Positions 8,680 through 16,965 of a stretch of 64,000 nucleotides of DNA are shown piece after piece. The stretch covers positions 1 to 64,000 of the forward strand of contig CAYGXJ010000127.1 of NCBI GenBank assembly GCA_964353865.1. The letters run 5' to 3'. The position numbers and the translations under genes were made by a program. Each line of letters opens with the position of its first letter. Within the stretch, counting starts at the first letter, position 1. The notes under the pieces are model-generated. The model saw only the letters and a program-made list of their open reading frames with translations, was not told the origin of the DNA and made no database searches. The stretch comes from RBG-16-64-43 sp964353865 (GTDB taxonomy: Bacteria; Chloroflexota; Anaerolineae; Anaerolineales; RBG-16-64-43).

Positions 8680-9693
8680 TCAGACCTGGCTGGCGTGCGA
8701 GGCCTTCTCGGCATCGCAGGTGTGATTCATGCGGTGTTCGGCGGCATGGCGGGCAAAGGCCTCCACCGTCAGGAGCTCGCCTTCGGCCGTGCGACCTTGA
8801 CGATCCAGTGCCGCCTCGTCAAGCGCCTCCACGAACTCAACCCATGCACGATGCGCGCTCTCGATGTCCGCGAGCAGGCCGGCTGTGCTCGCGGCCGCAC
8901 GCTTTTCGACGGCGCGCCGGTTCCAGCGCGCCAGGTCGAAGCCCTCCGGCAGAGCGGGTTCGCCGCGTACGATGCGCTGCGCCTGGCCCAGCATACCCCG
9001 CTCGGCATCGGCCAGGTGGGCCAAGAGCTCGCGCACGGTCCATCCCGGCTGGCCGGAGTAGACCATGACCGCGCCTGCCTGTTCGGCCAGGCGCACCAGG
9101 TGCGGCCACGACTGGGCGTGAGCCTCGCGCAGGAAGAGGTTCAGCCTCGCCGCGCGCGAGGTGCCGCCCTCCCTCACGCCGGCGGCGGGTGCGGTCTGGG
9201 CCTGCGCCTCTTGGCTGCGGCCCGCCACGGCCCGCCGCATGTCGCGCACGTGCATCATCGTGTGGCGATAGGCCAGGCGCAGCGTCTCCTCCACCGTCGT
9301 GTCGCCCAACCACGGGTGCCAGCACCGCCGAGTCAGATCGTCGCGCGTGAGTTGGGCCACCCGCGCGGAGAGCGCCGCGCGATCTTGCGCAAACTGAGCG
9401 ATGAGCTGCGCCGCGGGCAGGCGTGCCCAGCGGGCCACCTCGGCCGCGTTGAATGCATCCAAGTCCATCGTGCGGTCCAGGCCGGGCCCGCCGGTCAGGA
9501 CCGAGACCAGCGTGTGCAGCACCGTGGCCTGGGCGGAGGTCAGATGCGCCAGGATCTGGCGCGCCTGCCAGGGCGGCGACTCGCTGTAGATGACCTGCGC
9601 CAGGTCGGTTTCATCCAGCGCGCGCATGAAGGCCGCGGCTTTGCGCCCTTCCGCCTCAATGCGCGAGGCCAGATGCTGCGCGGACTCATGCAT
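8680..9693 (-). CDS. Tandem DinB/maleylpyruvate-isomerase-N-like protein
   Basis: The 337 residues look like two DinB-like four-helix modules in tandem. Module one (about 1-165) contains SPPWQARQILAHLTSAQATV and a second helix with HTMMHVRDM. Module two (about 175-337) contains GWTVRELLAHLADAERGML and ends with ARHAAEHRMNH. The repeated helix with a conserved His is the usual metal-binding pattern of this superfamily, which includes thiol-dependent isomerases and transferases. The substrate is unknown. ATG at 9693 follows GGGAGG, and the gene begins 15 bases after the SDR gene, so the two are probably cotranscribed. Confidence 0.75.
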   Translation of the reverse strand: MHESAQHLASRIEAEGRKAAAFMRALDETDLAQVIYSESPPWQARQILAHLTSAQATVLHTLVSVLTGGPGLDRTMDLDAFNAAEVARWARLPAAQLIAQFAQDRAALSARVAQLTRDDLTRRCWHPWLGDTTVEETLRLAYRHTMMHVRDMRRAVAGRSQEAQAQTAPAAGVREGGTSRAARLNLFLREAHAQSWPHLVRLAEQAGAVMVYSGQPGWTVRELLAHLADAERGMLGQAQRIVRGEPALPEGFDLARWNRRAVEKRAAASTAGLLADIESAHRAWVEFVEALDEAALDRQGRTAEGELLTVEAFARHAAEHRMNHTCDAEKASHASQV

Positions 9694-9708
9694 GTGCAGC
9701 CTCCCGCC

Positions 9709-10434
9709 CTACACCAGGTGAGCGCCCCCGTCCACGGTGAGGATCGCTCCGGTGACGAACTCGGCCTGCACCAGGTAAAGGACGGCCTGGGCGATATCTT
9801 CCGGCGCGCCTTCGCGCTTGAGCGGCATGCGCCGCGTCACCGCCTCCCACCTTTCCGCAGCCAGGCCGGGCGGCTTGGCCACCGGACCGGGCGCCACCGC
9901 GTTGACGCGGATGCGCGGAGCGAGCGCCCGCGCGAGCACCTGGGTCAGCATGACCACCCCGGCCTTGCTCACCGAATGCACCGGGTAGCGCGCCCAGGGT
10001 TGTAGCCCGGCCACGTCGGCGATGTTGATGATCACCCCGCCCTCGGGCATGAGCCGGGCCGCGTGCTGCGCGCAGAAGAAGGGCGCGCGCAAGTTGAGGT
10101 CGAGCGTGCGGTCCCAATCGGCGGAGCTGACCTGCTCCACCGGCTGGGCTTCCATGATGGCGGCCGAGTTGACCAGCACCTGCAGTGCGGGGAAGCTGCG
10201 GCGCACCTCTTCGAACATCGCTTCGATCTCTTCCACGCGGGAGAGATCGGCGCGCACAAGCAGCACCTGCCGCCCGAGGGCTTGCGCCTCGGCCTGCGTG
10301 GCGAGGGCCTCGGCCTCGGTGCGGTGGTAGTGCAGTACCACGTCCGCGCCGGCGCGCGCCAGCGCGAGCAGGATGGCGCGCCCCACGCGGTGCGCGCCCC
10401 CGGTCACCAGTGCTACCTTTCCCTCAAGCTCCAT
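9709..10434 (-). CDS. Short-chain dehydrogenase, pteridine-reductase-like, with altered catalytic residues
   Basis: A classical SDR of 241 residues. The nucleotide site is TGGAHRVGRA (11-20), and LHYHRTEAEA (34-43) closely resembles the NADPH-binding segment of PTR1/FolM pteridine reductases. An Asp (D140) stands where most SDRs have the catalytic Ser, which is also typical of PTR1. The Tyr of the YxxxK motif is replaced by His (H153, then SVSK with K157), which is unusual. The substrate could be a pteridine, but the His replacement leaves activity uncertain. I chose ATG 10434 because the Rossmann fold begins four residues later; the longer form from 10479 adds a non-conserved tail inside a repeat. 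Confidence 0.88.
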   Translation of the reverse strand: MELEGKVALVTGGAHRVGRAILLALARAGADVVLHYHRTEAEALATQAEAQALGRQVLLVRADLSRVEEIEAMFEEVRRSFPALQVLVNSAAIMEAQPVEQVSSADWDRTLDLNLRAPFFCAQHAARLMPEGGVIINIADVAGLQPWARYPVHSVSKAGVVMLTQVLARALAPRIRVNAVAPGPVAKPPGLAAERWEAVTRRMPLKREGAPEDIAQAVLYLVQAEFVTGAILTVDGGAHLV

Positions 10435-10455
10435 CTTTGCCCCGGGCTTGCTTTT

Positions 10456-10573
10456 CACCACAGAGCCCGCGGAGATCACAGAGGCCTGGTGACAATGAGA
10501 ACTGCCTTATCGCATTTTGGCGCTCGGCCATCGGTTCCCGGGTGTCTCTGTGGTCTCAGTGTTCTCTGTGGTG
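10456..10573. repeat. REP-like inverted repeat with CACAGAG arms
   Basis: The outer arms CACCACAGAG (10456-10465) and CTCTGTGGTG (10564-10573) are perfect inverse complements. Inner arms CACAGAG (10477-10483) and CTCTGTG (10546-10552) are also exact, with the same 11-base offset on each side. The centre is 62 bases of unrelated sequence. The symmetry suggests a dispersed palindromic (REP/BIME or MITE-like) element lying between the SDR and proline dehydrogenase genes. Confidence 0.65.
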
Positions 10574-10584
10574 CATGCTCTTCC

Positions 10585-11541
10585 TTACGAGCGGAGGAAG
10601 TTGGAAACGAAGAACCACAAGTTGGCCGGGCGTTCGGCCAGACGGCGCATGAAGTACGGATACCACTCGCGGCCATAGGGCACGTACACGCGCACCCCAT
10701 AGCCCTGCGCCGCCAACTCCTCCTGCAGGTCGCGGCGGATGCCGTGCAGCATCTGGAATTCGTAGAGCGGCCTGGGGATGTGGCGCGCCTCGGCATAGGC
10801 CAGCAGCGCCCGTATCAGCTTCTCATCGTGCGTGGCCAGCCCCGGGATGGGCGGCGTAATCCCTCGCGGGTCGGCCGGCAGCTTCACCGCGGCTGCTGCA
10901 TCCAGCATCATCGTGCCCAGCTTAAAGAAGGAGGCGTCAACGTCGCGCTTGGCCGGGTAGGCGGCACTTGCCGGCTCCTTGTAAGCGCCCTTGCACAAGC
11001 GGAAACGTGCGTTGGCTTTGAGCAGCTGTGCCACGTCCTGCTCGGAGCGGTACAGGTACGACTGGATGACCACACCGGTGTTGTCGAAGCCCGCAGTGCG
11101 CATGCGCCGGTAGATCTCGAGGGTGCGGTCCACGCTGGGCGAGTCTTCCATATCGATGCGGATGAAGAGACCCAGTGAACGGGCGCGCTCGAGCACTTTG
11201 CGCAGGTTGGCCGCACACAAATCGAGCGAGAGGTTGATCCCGAGCTGCGAAAGCTTGAGCGAGGCATTCGAGCGGACCTTAGCCGCCGCGATGCGGTCCA
11301 GGATATCGAGGTAGGTTTCGGCCGAACGCACAGCCTCGTCGCCGTCGGTGACACTCTCCCCAAGATGATCGACCGTGGCGACGATGCCCCGCGCGTTGAG
11401 GTCCTGGATGGCGCGGATCGCATCTTCCGGTTGCTGGCCGGCCACGAAGCGGCCCGCCACGCGCTTGGCCACCCAAAAACTGGAAATCTGGCGTTTGGCC
11501 CAGGCCGACTTGGAAAGGTTCAACAGGAGCGAGCGGAGCAT
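10585..11541 (-). CDS. Proline dehydrogenase
   Basis: A monofunctional FAD-dependent proline dehydrogenase (318 residues) oxidising L-proline to pyrroline-5-carboxylate at the membrane. Family motifs are visible: RLCKGAYKEPAS near 190 (substrate/FAD region), YEFQMLHGIRRDLQEEL near 255 and VRVYVPYGREWYPYFMRRLAERPAN near 280. The TIM-barrel (DHLGESVTD, then FIRIDMEDS) is complete. ATG at 11541 is chosen because GGAGGAGG lies 5-6 bases upstream; the longer frame from 11640 has no such site. No P5C dehydrogenase is adjacent, although aldehyde dehydrogenases occur elsewhere in the window. Confidence 0.93.
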   Translation of the reverse strand: MLRSLLLNLSKSAWAKRQISSFWVAKRVAGRFVAGQQPEDAIRAIQDLNARGIVATVDHLGESVTDGDEAVRSAETYLDILDRIAAAKVRSNASLKLSQLGINLSLDLCAANLRKVLERARSLGLFIRIDMEDSPSVDRTLEIYRRMRTAGFDNTGVVIQSYLYRSEQDVAQLLKANARFRLCKGAYKEPASAAYPAKRDVDASFFKLGTMMLDAAAAVKLPADPRGITPPIPGLATHDEKLIRALLAYAEARHIPRPLYEFQMLHGIRRDLQEELAAQGYGVRVYVPYGREWYPYFMRRLAERPANLWFFVSNFLRS

Positions 11542-11694
11542 TGCGCCTCCTCCGTGCCCATCCGCCGCCGGGCCCGGGCGGGCTGCCGGCAAGGAATTCC
11601 CGAGAGGCCGTGCACAAAGGCGCACGGTTTCTCCCCTCACCGCCCGATCGGTTGCGGACTCCCTCTCCCGCTGCGGCTCCCCGCCGCAGCTTTT

Positions 11695-12726
11695 CTACTC
11701 GACGACGATCACCCGCGTCCCCGTGGCATGCGGCGAAAAAGGCATGAGCGGGAAGGCCGGTGCGGTCCAGCGATAGATCCAGCGCGCTTCGGCCGGGCGC
11801 ATGTTGATGCAGCCCACGCTGCGCCGCCGGCCGAAATCGTTGTGCCAGTATGCTCCGTGAAAAGCGATGCCGCTGTAGGTGAAGTAGCTCACCCAGGGCA
11901 CGCCCGGTTGTTCGTTGGCGAAGAGGTCGACCGTGAGCCGCGCATCGCCCATATGGCGCGAGGGAACCTTCTGGTTCACATGGAATTCGCCGATGGGTGT
12001 GAAGCTGTGCCCCTTCCCCGGCTGCGGGTCGCTGCGCAGCCGCCCGCCCGAAATGAGGGTGGTGAAGACGGCCCGCTCGTTTTCAAACGCTGTGAGTTTC
12101 TGGCTCGCCAGGTCCACTTCGACGCGCTTGGCTTCGAGCGGGACGTCCGGGGCAATCGGTCCGAGATCCATGGCCCGAATTGGACGCAGGTGCTCGGCCC
12201 GAACATAATAGCGAATGTACAACCGGTCATCCAGCAGCGCGTACCATGCACCGCCGCTGGCATCCTCCACCGCGGCAACTGCCCAGAACGTGGCCCCGTA
12301 GTACAGCCGGTAGAGCGGCGCGGCCTCCGCCTCGGGCTTCACGCGCGCCTGGGTGAAGGGTACTGTCACTTCCACCAGCAGCCCCTCGCTCGGGATGGCC
12401 GCAGGCCCCTCGTTCATTTCATTGCGCACCGGCTGCATCTCGCCGGCATAGACAAACCCCTGCCGGATGCGGAACCAGTAAGGGTTGCCTTGTGGGCCGG
12501 TCGCGCTCTGTATCTCCTCCTCCACCACCACAAGGGTGTCACGCTCCAGCCTGGCCAGCTCCAGTGCGGTCTCATCCGGGCGAGCGCGCACGGCTACGGC
12601 GCGCGCCGTCACGCGTGCCAGCATCGCCTGTGAGGCAAGAGCCTCCGGGGGCGGCGGCGCGAAGGCCGCGGCGCCCAGGGAAACCCCGGCGAGTTGCAGA
12701 AAGCTTCGGCGCGAAATCGCAGACAT
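11695..12726 (-). CDS. L,D-transpeptidase (YkuD) with Tat-type signal
   Basis: A predicted exported L,D-transpeptidase that would form 3-3 cross-links or attach proteins to peptidoglycan. The N-terminus SRRSFLQLAGVSLGAAAFA is a twin-arginine signal. The middle (about 40-120) looks like SH3-type beta modules, with a second related stretch after it. The YkuD catalytic region is near residues 290-320: HGAYWHNDFGRRRSVGCINM contains the conserved His and the nucleophilic Cys in SxGCIN. ATG at 12726 places the signal at the usual distance; a TTG at 12741 is the alternative. It is near other envelope genes (VanW, Trm112-like). Confidence 0.93.
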   Translation of the reverse strand: MSAISRRSFLQLAGVSLGAAAFAPPPPEALASQAMLARVTARAVAVRARPDETALELARLERDTLVVVEEEIQSATGPQGNPYWFRIRQGFVYAGEMQPVRNEMNEGPAAIPSEGLLVEVTVPFTQARVKPEAEAAPLYRLYYGATFWAVAAVEDASGGAWYALLDDRLYIRYYVRAEHLRPIRAMDLGPIAPDVPLEAKRVEVDLASQKLTAFENERAVFTTLISGGRLRSDPQPGKGHSFTPIGEFHVNQKVPSRHMGDARLTVDLFANEQPGVPWVSYFTYSGIAFHGAYWHNDFGRRRSVGCINMRPAEARWIYRWTAPAFPLMPFSPHATGTRVIVVE

Positions 12727-12792
12727 CGTCGCTCGGTCCAAGCCGGTGTGCGGCTCACCCGTGCGAGCGAGGCACCGGGAAGGAGGCGGGCT

Positions 12793-13017
12793 TCATTCTC
12801 CCGGCGGTGGAACGGGCAGGTCGTCCACGCGTGTCTTCACCCAGCGATCCCCCTCTTCAATCAGCATCACCGGGATATCGTCGCGAATGGGGTACTTCCG
12901 TCCGCAATCCGGTTCCTGGCAAACCAGCCAGGTGTCCTTGACCAAGGTGAGCAACCCTTCTTTGGTCTGTACGCACGACGGGCAGCGCAGGATTTCGAGC
13001 AAGTCGGGAGCGATCAT
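12793..13017 (-). CDS. Trm112-like zinc-ribbon protein
   Basis: A 74-residue protein of the Trm112/YcaR (UPF0434) family. It begins with the family hallmark LLEILRCPSC, followed by a second Cys pair (LVCQEPDCGRKYPI) and the conserved IRDDIPVMLIEE. Relatives are small zinc-binding activators of methyltransferases or are found next to lipid A and envelope genes; which applies here is not visible. ATG at 13017 follows GGAGGAG closely. It lies 51 bases downstream of the VanW gene. Confidence 0.9.
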   Translation of the reverse strand: MIAPDLLEILRCPSCVQTKEGLLTLVKDTWLVCQEPDCGRKYPIRDDIPVMLIEEGDRWVKTRVDDLPVPPPGE

Positions 13018-13068
13018 GGCTCCTCCTGGTGGGTGGTGATGGGTGGTGTGGCGCAGGTCGCCGGGGGT

Positions 13069-14958
13069 CTAAGGTGGGCAGGGCGAGCCCTCGCCCACCG
13101 GCGTGCTCGGGCTGAACTGGCACATCGCCGCCCAGGCGACGTAGTGTGTGTTGATATTCTCGCTGTTGATGATCTGTCCGCCGCGAGTGACGGTGCGCGT
13201 GACGTAGGCGTCGGCCCCTTCGACCGCCCAATCCACCTGCTTCCATTCGTCGGGCGCGAGGTCGGCATTCTCCACCCAGCGCGGCGGCGGCGGATCCACG
13301 CGGTTGGTCACGTTGCGCGTCCAATCCACGGTCCGCCCGTCGGAGGTCGAATAGAAGCGCCAGGTGATACGCCCGCCGGCCCGGTCGACGTCGGTCTCCA
13401 TCAGGATCCAGTAGGGCGAGTCGTTCTGAAAGCGGAAGTCGACCTGCGGGACGAAAACCGTGGCATCGAACCCGGCGCCCAGGTGCACCGGCCCATCGTT
13501 GTTCTCATAATAGCCGACGCGGTAGGCATGCGGGTGACGCTCGACGATCGGGAAGCCGGCCATAAACACCGTGCGGTAGAGGGTGGTGCTCACCTGGCAT
13601 ACGCCGCCGCCGGCGCCCTTGATTGTGCTATTGCCGACGATGATCAGCGCTTCGGCATACCCGGTGTCGAAGCTCACGTCGCCGAGATGTTCGGCCATGG
13701 AGAAGATCTCGCCCGGCGCTACGAGCACGCCATTGAATTTCTCCGCCGCCAGAGTGATATTGTGAATGCGCGAGTCGCTCGAGCCCTTGAACGAGGTGTA
13801 CTGCACCCCCGAGGGCAAGAGCCCGGCAATGCCCAGGCCGGCCGCGCTTTCGTTGTCGCCCGCCAGGGCATTGGTGTACTCGAAGACCAGAGACGCCGCG
13901 TGCTCGCCGCGCGCGATGGCCGCCTGGATGGCGGAGGCGGAGGCCTCCACGTTGAGCGCGCGTCCACGCACGGCGCTGCGATAGAGCACCACCTGACCGC
14001 TCGCGTCATCGAACAAGTAGCGCGGGCTCTGCGGCTTGTGTTCGAACGTGCCCACCAGCGGTGCCAGGAAGGCCGCCAGCTTGTCTTCCTGCATGGCCAG
14101 CGAGAAGGCCGCTTCGGTGCCGGTATTCACTTTGCGAAAGGTCAGCATGCGCGCTAACTGCTCGGGCTGGAAGAGGAAGGGCCCGGGATCGCCGGAGGTC
14201 ATCTCGGGAACGTTCACAGTGAAGGGCTGGCTGAGCATGACTCGCGCCAGGCCGGCCTGCTCGGCGGGGTCAAGCACCTCCGGGACAATCTGCTGCACCA
14301 CCAGGGGAATCTCAAGATCGGTCATGCCGCCCAGCGGCACCGCAACCAGCGCCAGGTTGGTTGCCAGGTCGAGCTGGCGGCCGATCTGTCCTTCGTGGGC
14401 AAAGACTTGGGTGCCGACCAACTCCACGCTGGCTTCCTGAACCGGCTGGTCGATTTGTGAGGCAATCCCCTGGAGGTAGGCCTGGGCGCGCGCCACATCG
14501 TACTGCACGACCAGCGGCGAGGCGCGCCCGGCGAAACGCGTGTAGAGCTGCATCAAGGCATCGATCAGCGGATGGTGAACGCGGCCGATGCTGTAGGCAG
14601 CGGTCATGGTGGCGTAGATATTCAGCTCCAGCCCGAGTTCAGCTGGCGTCGCGGTCCAGGTTCGCTCCCCGTCGCGGAAAACGATGCGGCCGGCATACGG
14701 ATAGGTGAGCCCGGCTGCAAGCTGGCGCGCGGCATCATCCGTGGTGAGCCCCGAAAGGTTGAGGCCGGCCACCGACACGCCCGGGAACAACCGCCCCTCG
14801 TATGCCGCGCGATACACGCCGGCGCTGGCGCCGGCCAGGATCGTCAGGGCCAGCAGCGCCATCAGGCCGGTTGCGGCTGCTTGGATGAGCGCCGTGGCCA
14901 GCCGGGGCAGAGCGGCGGGTGAAGCGCCGCGCAATGGGACTATCGGTTGGGTAGCCAT
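13069..14958 (-). CDS. VanW family protein with putative peptidoglycan-binding domains
   Basis: A 629-residue membrane-anchored envelope protein. One transmembrane helix is present near 25-48, followed by two YoaR-type 'PG-binding 4' repeats (GVSVAGLNLSGLTTDDAARQL near 80, and related strands to about 300). The VanW domain spans about 390-545 (FNGVLVAPGEIFSMAEHLGD, GGGVCQVSTTLYRTVFMAGF, ERHPHAYRVGYY). VanW was named for glycopeptide-resistance clusters, but its biochemical function is unknown. A TATAAT box lies only 9 bases upstream of the ATG and no Shine-Dalgarno sequence is visible, so the transcript may be leaderless. Confidence 0.92.
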   Translation of the reverse strand: MATQPIVPLRGASPAALPRLATALIQAAATGLMALLALTILAGASAGVYRAAYEGRLFPGVSVAGLNLSGLTTDDAARQLAAGLTYPYAGRIVFRDGERTWTATPAELGLELNIYATMTAAYSIGRVHHPLIDALMQLYTRFAGRASPLVVQYDVARAQAYLQGIASQIDQPVQEASVELVGTQVFAHEGQIGRQLDLATNLALVAVPLGGMTDLEIPLVVQQIVPEVLDPAEQAGLARVMLSQPFTVNVPEMTSGDPGPFLFQPEQLARMLTFRKVNTGTEAAFSLAMQEDKLAAFLAPLVGTFEHKPQSPRYLFDDASGQVVLYRSAVRGRALNVEASASAIQAAIARGEHAASLVFEYTNALAGDNESAAGLGIAGLLPSGVQYTSFKGSSDSRIHNITLAAEKFNGVLVAPGEIFSMAEHLGDVSFDTGYAEALIIVGNSTIKGAGGGVCQVSTTLYRTVFMAGFPIVERHPHAYRVGYYENNDGPVHLGAGFDATVFVPQVDFRFQNDSPYWILMETDVDRAGGRITWRFYSTSDGRTVDWTRNVTNRVDPPPPRWVENADLAPDEWKQVDWAVEGADAYVTRTVTRGGQIINSENINTHYVAWAAMCQFSPSTPVGEGSPCPP

Positions 14959-14967
14959 ACCCCGAGG

Positions 14968-14973
14968 ATTATA
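14968..14973 (-). promoter_or_regulatory. -10 box placed for a leaderless VanW transcript
   Basis: The minus strand reads TATAAT with only 9 bases before the ATG at 14958. Transcription from it would start within a few bases of the start codon, and no ribosome site is present between them. No matching -35 is evident, so this is a candidate only. Confidence 0.4.
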
Positions 14974-15052
14974 CCCGCTGGGCTTGGACGGTCGCGGCGG
15001 CGTACAGCGCCCGGCTCACGCGGATGGTGCCGAACGGCACGAGCCTGGGGGA

Positions 15053-16189
15053 TCATTGCGCCTGGCGCCACACGCGGTCGAATTCATCGAGATACAGCCG
15101 GGCCAACTCGCGGTCGTGCAGGATGAGCATGTTCTCATCGTTGACGTTTTCGGCGTTGTAGGAGGAGTTGTACGAGCCGCTGATCACAAGCTCATCGTCG
15201 ACCAGGATGACTTTGTGGTGCATATTGCGAGGATTGCCATCCAGACGGACATCCATACCCGCTGCGCGCAAGAGGTCGTACTTGCCGTTGGCATTCGAGC
15301 GCACCTGGCTTTCTTCCATCACCCCGGCCACCTCGACTCCTTGCCGGGCCTGATGAATGAGGGTGTCGGCGAGGGCCTCCGAAGTGAGCGAGAAGGCCAT
15401 GAAGCGAATCGAATGCTGTGCGCCCTCGAGCACCTGCAGCAGGCGCTCGGCGGGCGCATCCTCGGGGGCGAAATACACTTCTACCCACGACGCCCCGAAT
15501 TCGAGCCGAGGGGCGGGCCAGCCGCGCGGCGACTCCGGGCCGAACATGTCGTCCTCGAACATCTCATTGAATTCGCGCTGATAGGCCTGGGCCAGTTCGG
15601 CGGACTCAATTCGCAGCAGGTTGTTGTTGTTGCGATAGGTGTCGCTCGTGGTCAGGTTCATCGAGCCGGTCCACACCAGCGCTCCGTCGACCACGACGAA
15701 CTTGTCGTGCATCAACCCCTCGCGCCGATCGCCCCGCACGGGGATCCCCGCCTGCTCGAGGTCGCTCAGCGCGCGAGACTGGACATAGGTGCTGTCGACC
15801 ACCACCCGCACCTTCACTCCCCGTTCCGTTGCGCGGATCAGGGCGCGCGAGATGGAATACAGGTTGATCTCCAAGCAGGCCACATCGATGGTGAAACGCG
15901 CCGCGTCGAGCGAGGCCACGATCGGCGTGTCCGCGCCGCCGCGGTAATCGCCGGTGAAATCGTCGGGGGAGGTGAAGAAGACTTGAACCCAGGTGGAGGC
16001 GGGCGGAGGGAAGGTCGCGGTTGAGGAGGTGGGCTCACGCGTCACCAGGCCGGGCACGCCGGGCGCGGTGCACGCGCCCTGTGTCGAGGCCTGCAGCGCA
16101 CACACCAGAAGCAGAGCCGCCCCATGAGGCCCATCCAAGCGCCGTCCGCGCTTCCCGATGTGCGGTTGCGGGTGCATCCCCCTGATCAT
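15053..16189 (-). CDS. Phospholipase D-like protein with two HKD motifs
   Basis: An exported PLD-superfamily protein of about 378 residues. Two HKD half-sites are clear: LMHDKFVVVDGALVWTGSMN and MHHKVILVDDELVISGSYNS, roughly 160 residues apart, which form one active site in this superfamily. Members hydrolyse phosphodiesters in phospholipids or nucleic acids; the pattern (single-copy domains, short N-terminal hydrophobic segment GAALLLVCALQA) fits the Nuc/cardiolipin-synthase-like secreted type. The start is uncertain: ATG at 16189, ATG at 16177 or GTG at 16198. It closely follows the methyltransferase gene (stop at 16205). Confidence 0.87.
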   Translation of the reverse strand: MIRGMHPQPHIGKRGRRLDGPHGAALLLVCALQASTQGACTAPGVPGLVTREPTSSTATFPPPASTWVQVFFTSPDDFTGDYRGGADTPIVASLDAARFTIDVACLEINLYSISRALIRATERGVKVRVVVDSTYVQSRALSDLEQAGIPVRGDRREGLMHDKFVVVDGALVWTGSMNLTTSDTYRNNNNLLRIESAELAQAYQREFNEMFEDDMFGPESPRGWPAPRLEFGASWVEVYFAPEDAPAERLLQVLEGAQHSIRFMAFSLTSEALADTLIHQARQGVEVAGVMEESQVRSNANGKYDLLRAAGMDVRLDGNPRNMHHKVILVDDELVISGSYNSSYNAENVNDENMLILHDRELARLYLDEFDRVWRQAQ

Positions 16190-16204
16190 CTCACCCACAC
16201 TCGC

Positions 16205-16942
16205 TCATCCGCGCCGGGCGACAGCCATGATTTCGATCTCATCCAGTTCTATCGGCCGGCGCCCCCAGCGCCCGGCCGTGCCACCCCACAGATGCTGCAC
16301 CTCGAACCCGCACGCCTCCAGAACCAAGCGCAGTTCCGAGGGCAGGTAGCCCTTCTCGCGCGCGTGCACCTCGCGGTGGCCGCGCGGGTCTTCGACCGTC
16401 ATGATGTAAGTCTCGACCAATGTCAGCGGGTCGAACCTGCCGAACTCGACGTCATCCTGGGTGAAGTGGCGTATCTTCTGCAGGCCGTTGGGCGCGGTGA
16501 GAATGAACGGCGCCCCCGGCCCGAGCGCGGCGTGAATCATGCGCAGGATGGCCGTGTCGTGCGCGAGAGGGTCGTCGTTCATGCTCAGCAAGCTGAAGGC
16601 CCCCTCGCACACGCAGATGGCCGCCTCGAAAGTGCGCGCGGCCGTATAGCGTGCGGCATCGGCATGCACCCACTCCACCTCCACGCCCGCGTCGCGCGCC
16701 GCGCGTGCCGCCTGCTCGAGCATGCCGTCGGAGATGTCCACACCCGTCAGCCGATAGCCGTGGCGCGCCAGCTCCACCGCGTGCCGCCCGGTGCCGCAGC
16801 CGACATCGAGAACCGAGCTGCCTGGCGGCAAATCGAGTTCCTCAACCAGGAAGTCCACTTCCGTCAGGGTGTCTTTGGTGAATGCGTTCTCCAAATAGCG
16901 CGGCGCGTGATAGTCGAAGAAATCCTGCCAGACATTTCCCAT
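16205..16942 (-). CDS. Class I SAM-dependent methyltransferase
   Basis: A 245-residue methyltransferase with a complete SAM-binding fold: motif I SVLDVGCGTGRHAVELARHG (about 41-60), motif II GVDISDGMLEQA, and AICVCEGAFSLL at the position of motif IV. The C-terminal half carries an aromatic-rich region (PLTLVETYIMTVEDPRG). The substrate cannot be told from sequence. ATG at 16942 follows GGGAGAG. It lies between the glycerol-3-phosphate dehydrogenase and PLD-like genes, 23 bases after the former. Confidence 0.88.
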   Translation of the reverse strand: MGNVWQDFFDYHAPRYLENAFTKDTLTEVDFLVEELDLPPGSSVLDVGCGTGRHAVELARHGYRLTGVDISDGMLEQAARAARDAGVEVEWVHADAARYTAARTFEAAICVCEGAFSLLSMNDDPLAHDTAILRMIHAALGPGAPFILTAPNGLQKIRHFTQDDVEFGRFDPLTLVETYIMTVEDPRGHREVHAREKGYLPSELRLVLEACGFEVQHLWGGTAGRWGRRPIELDEIEIMAVARRG

Positions 16943-16965
16943 GAAGCTCTCCCTCGTGAGGCAGC

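Noticed and set aside
12694..14157. 487-codon plus-strand open frame antisense to the VanW gene
   Set aside because: No motifs; the VanW protein on the other strand is clear and complete.
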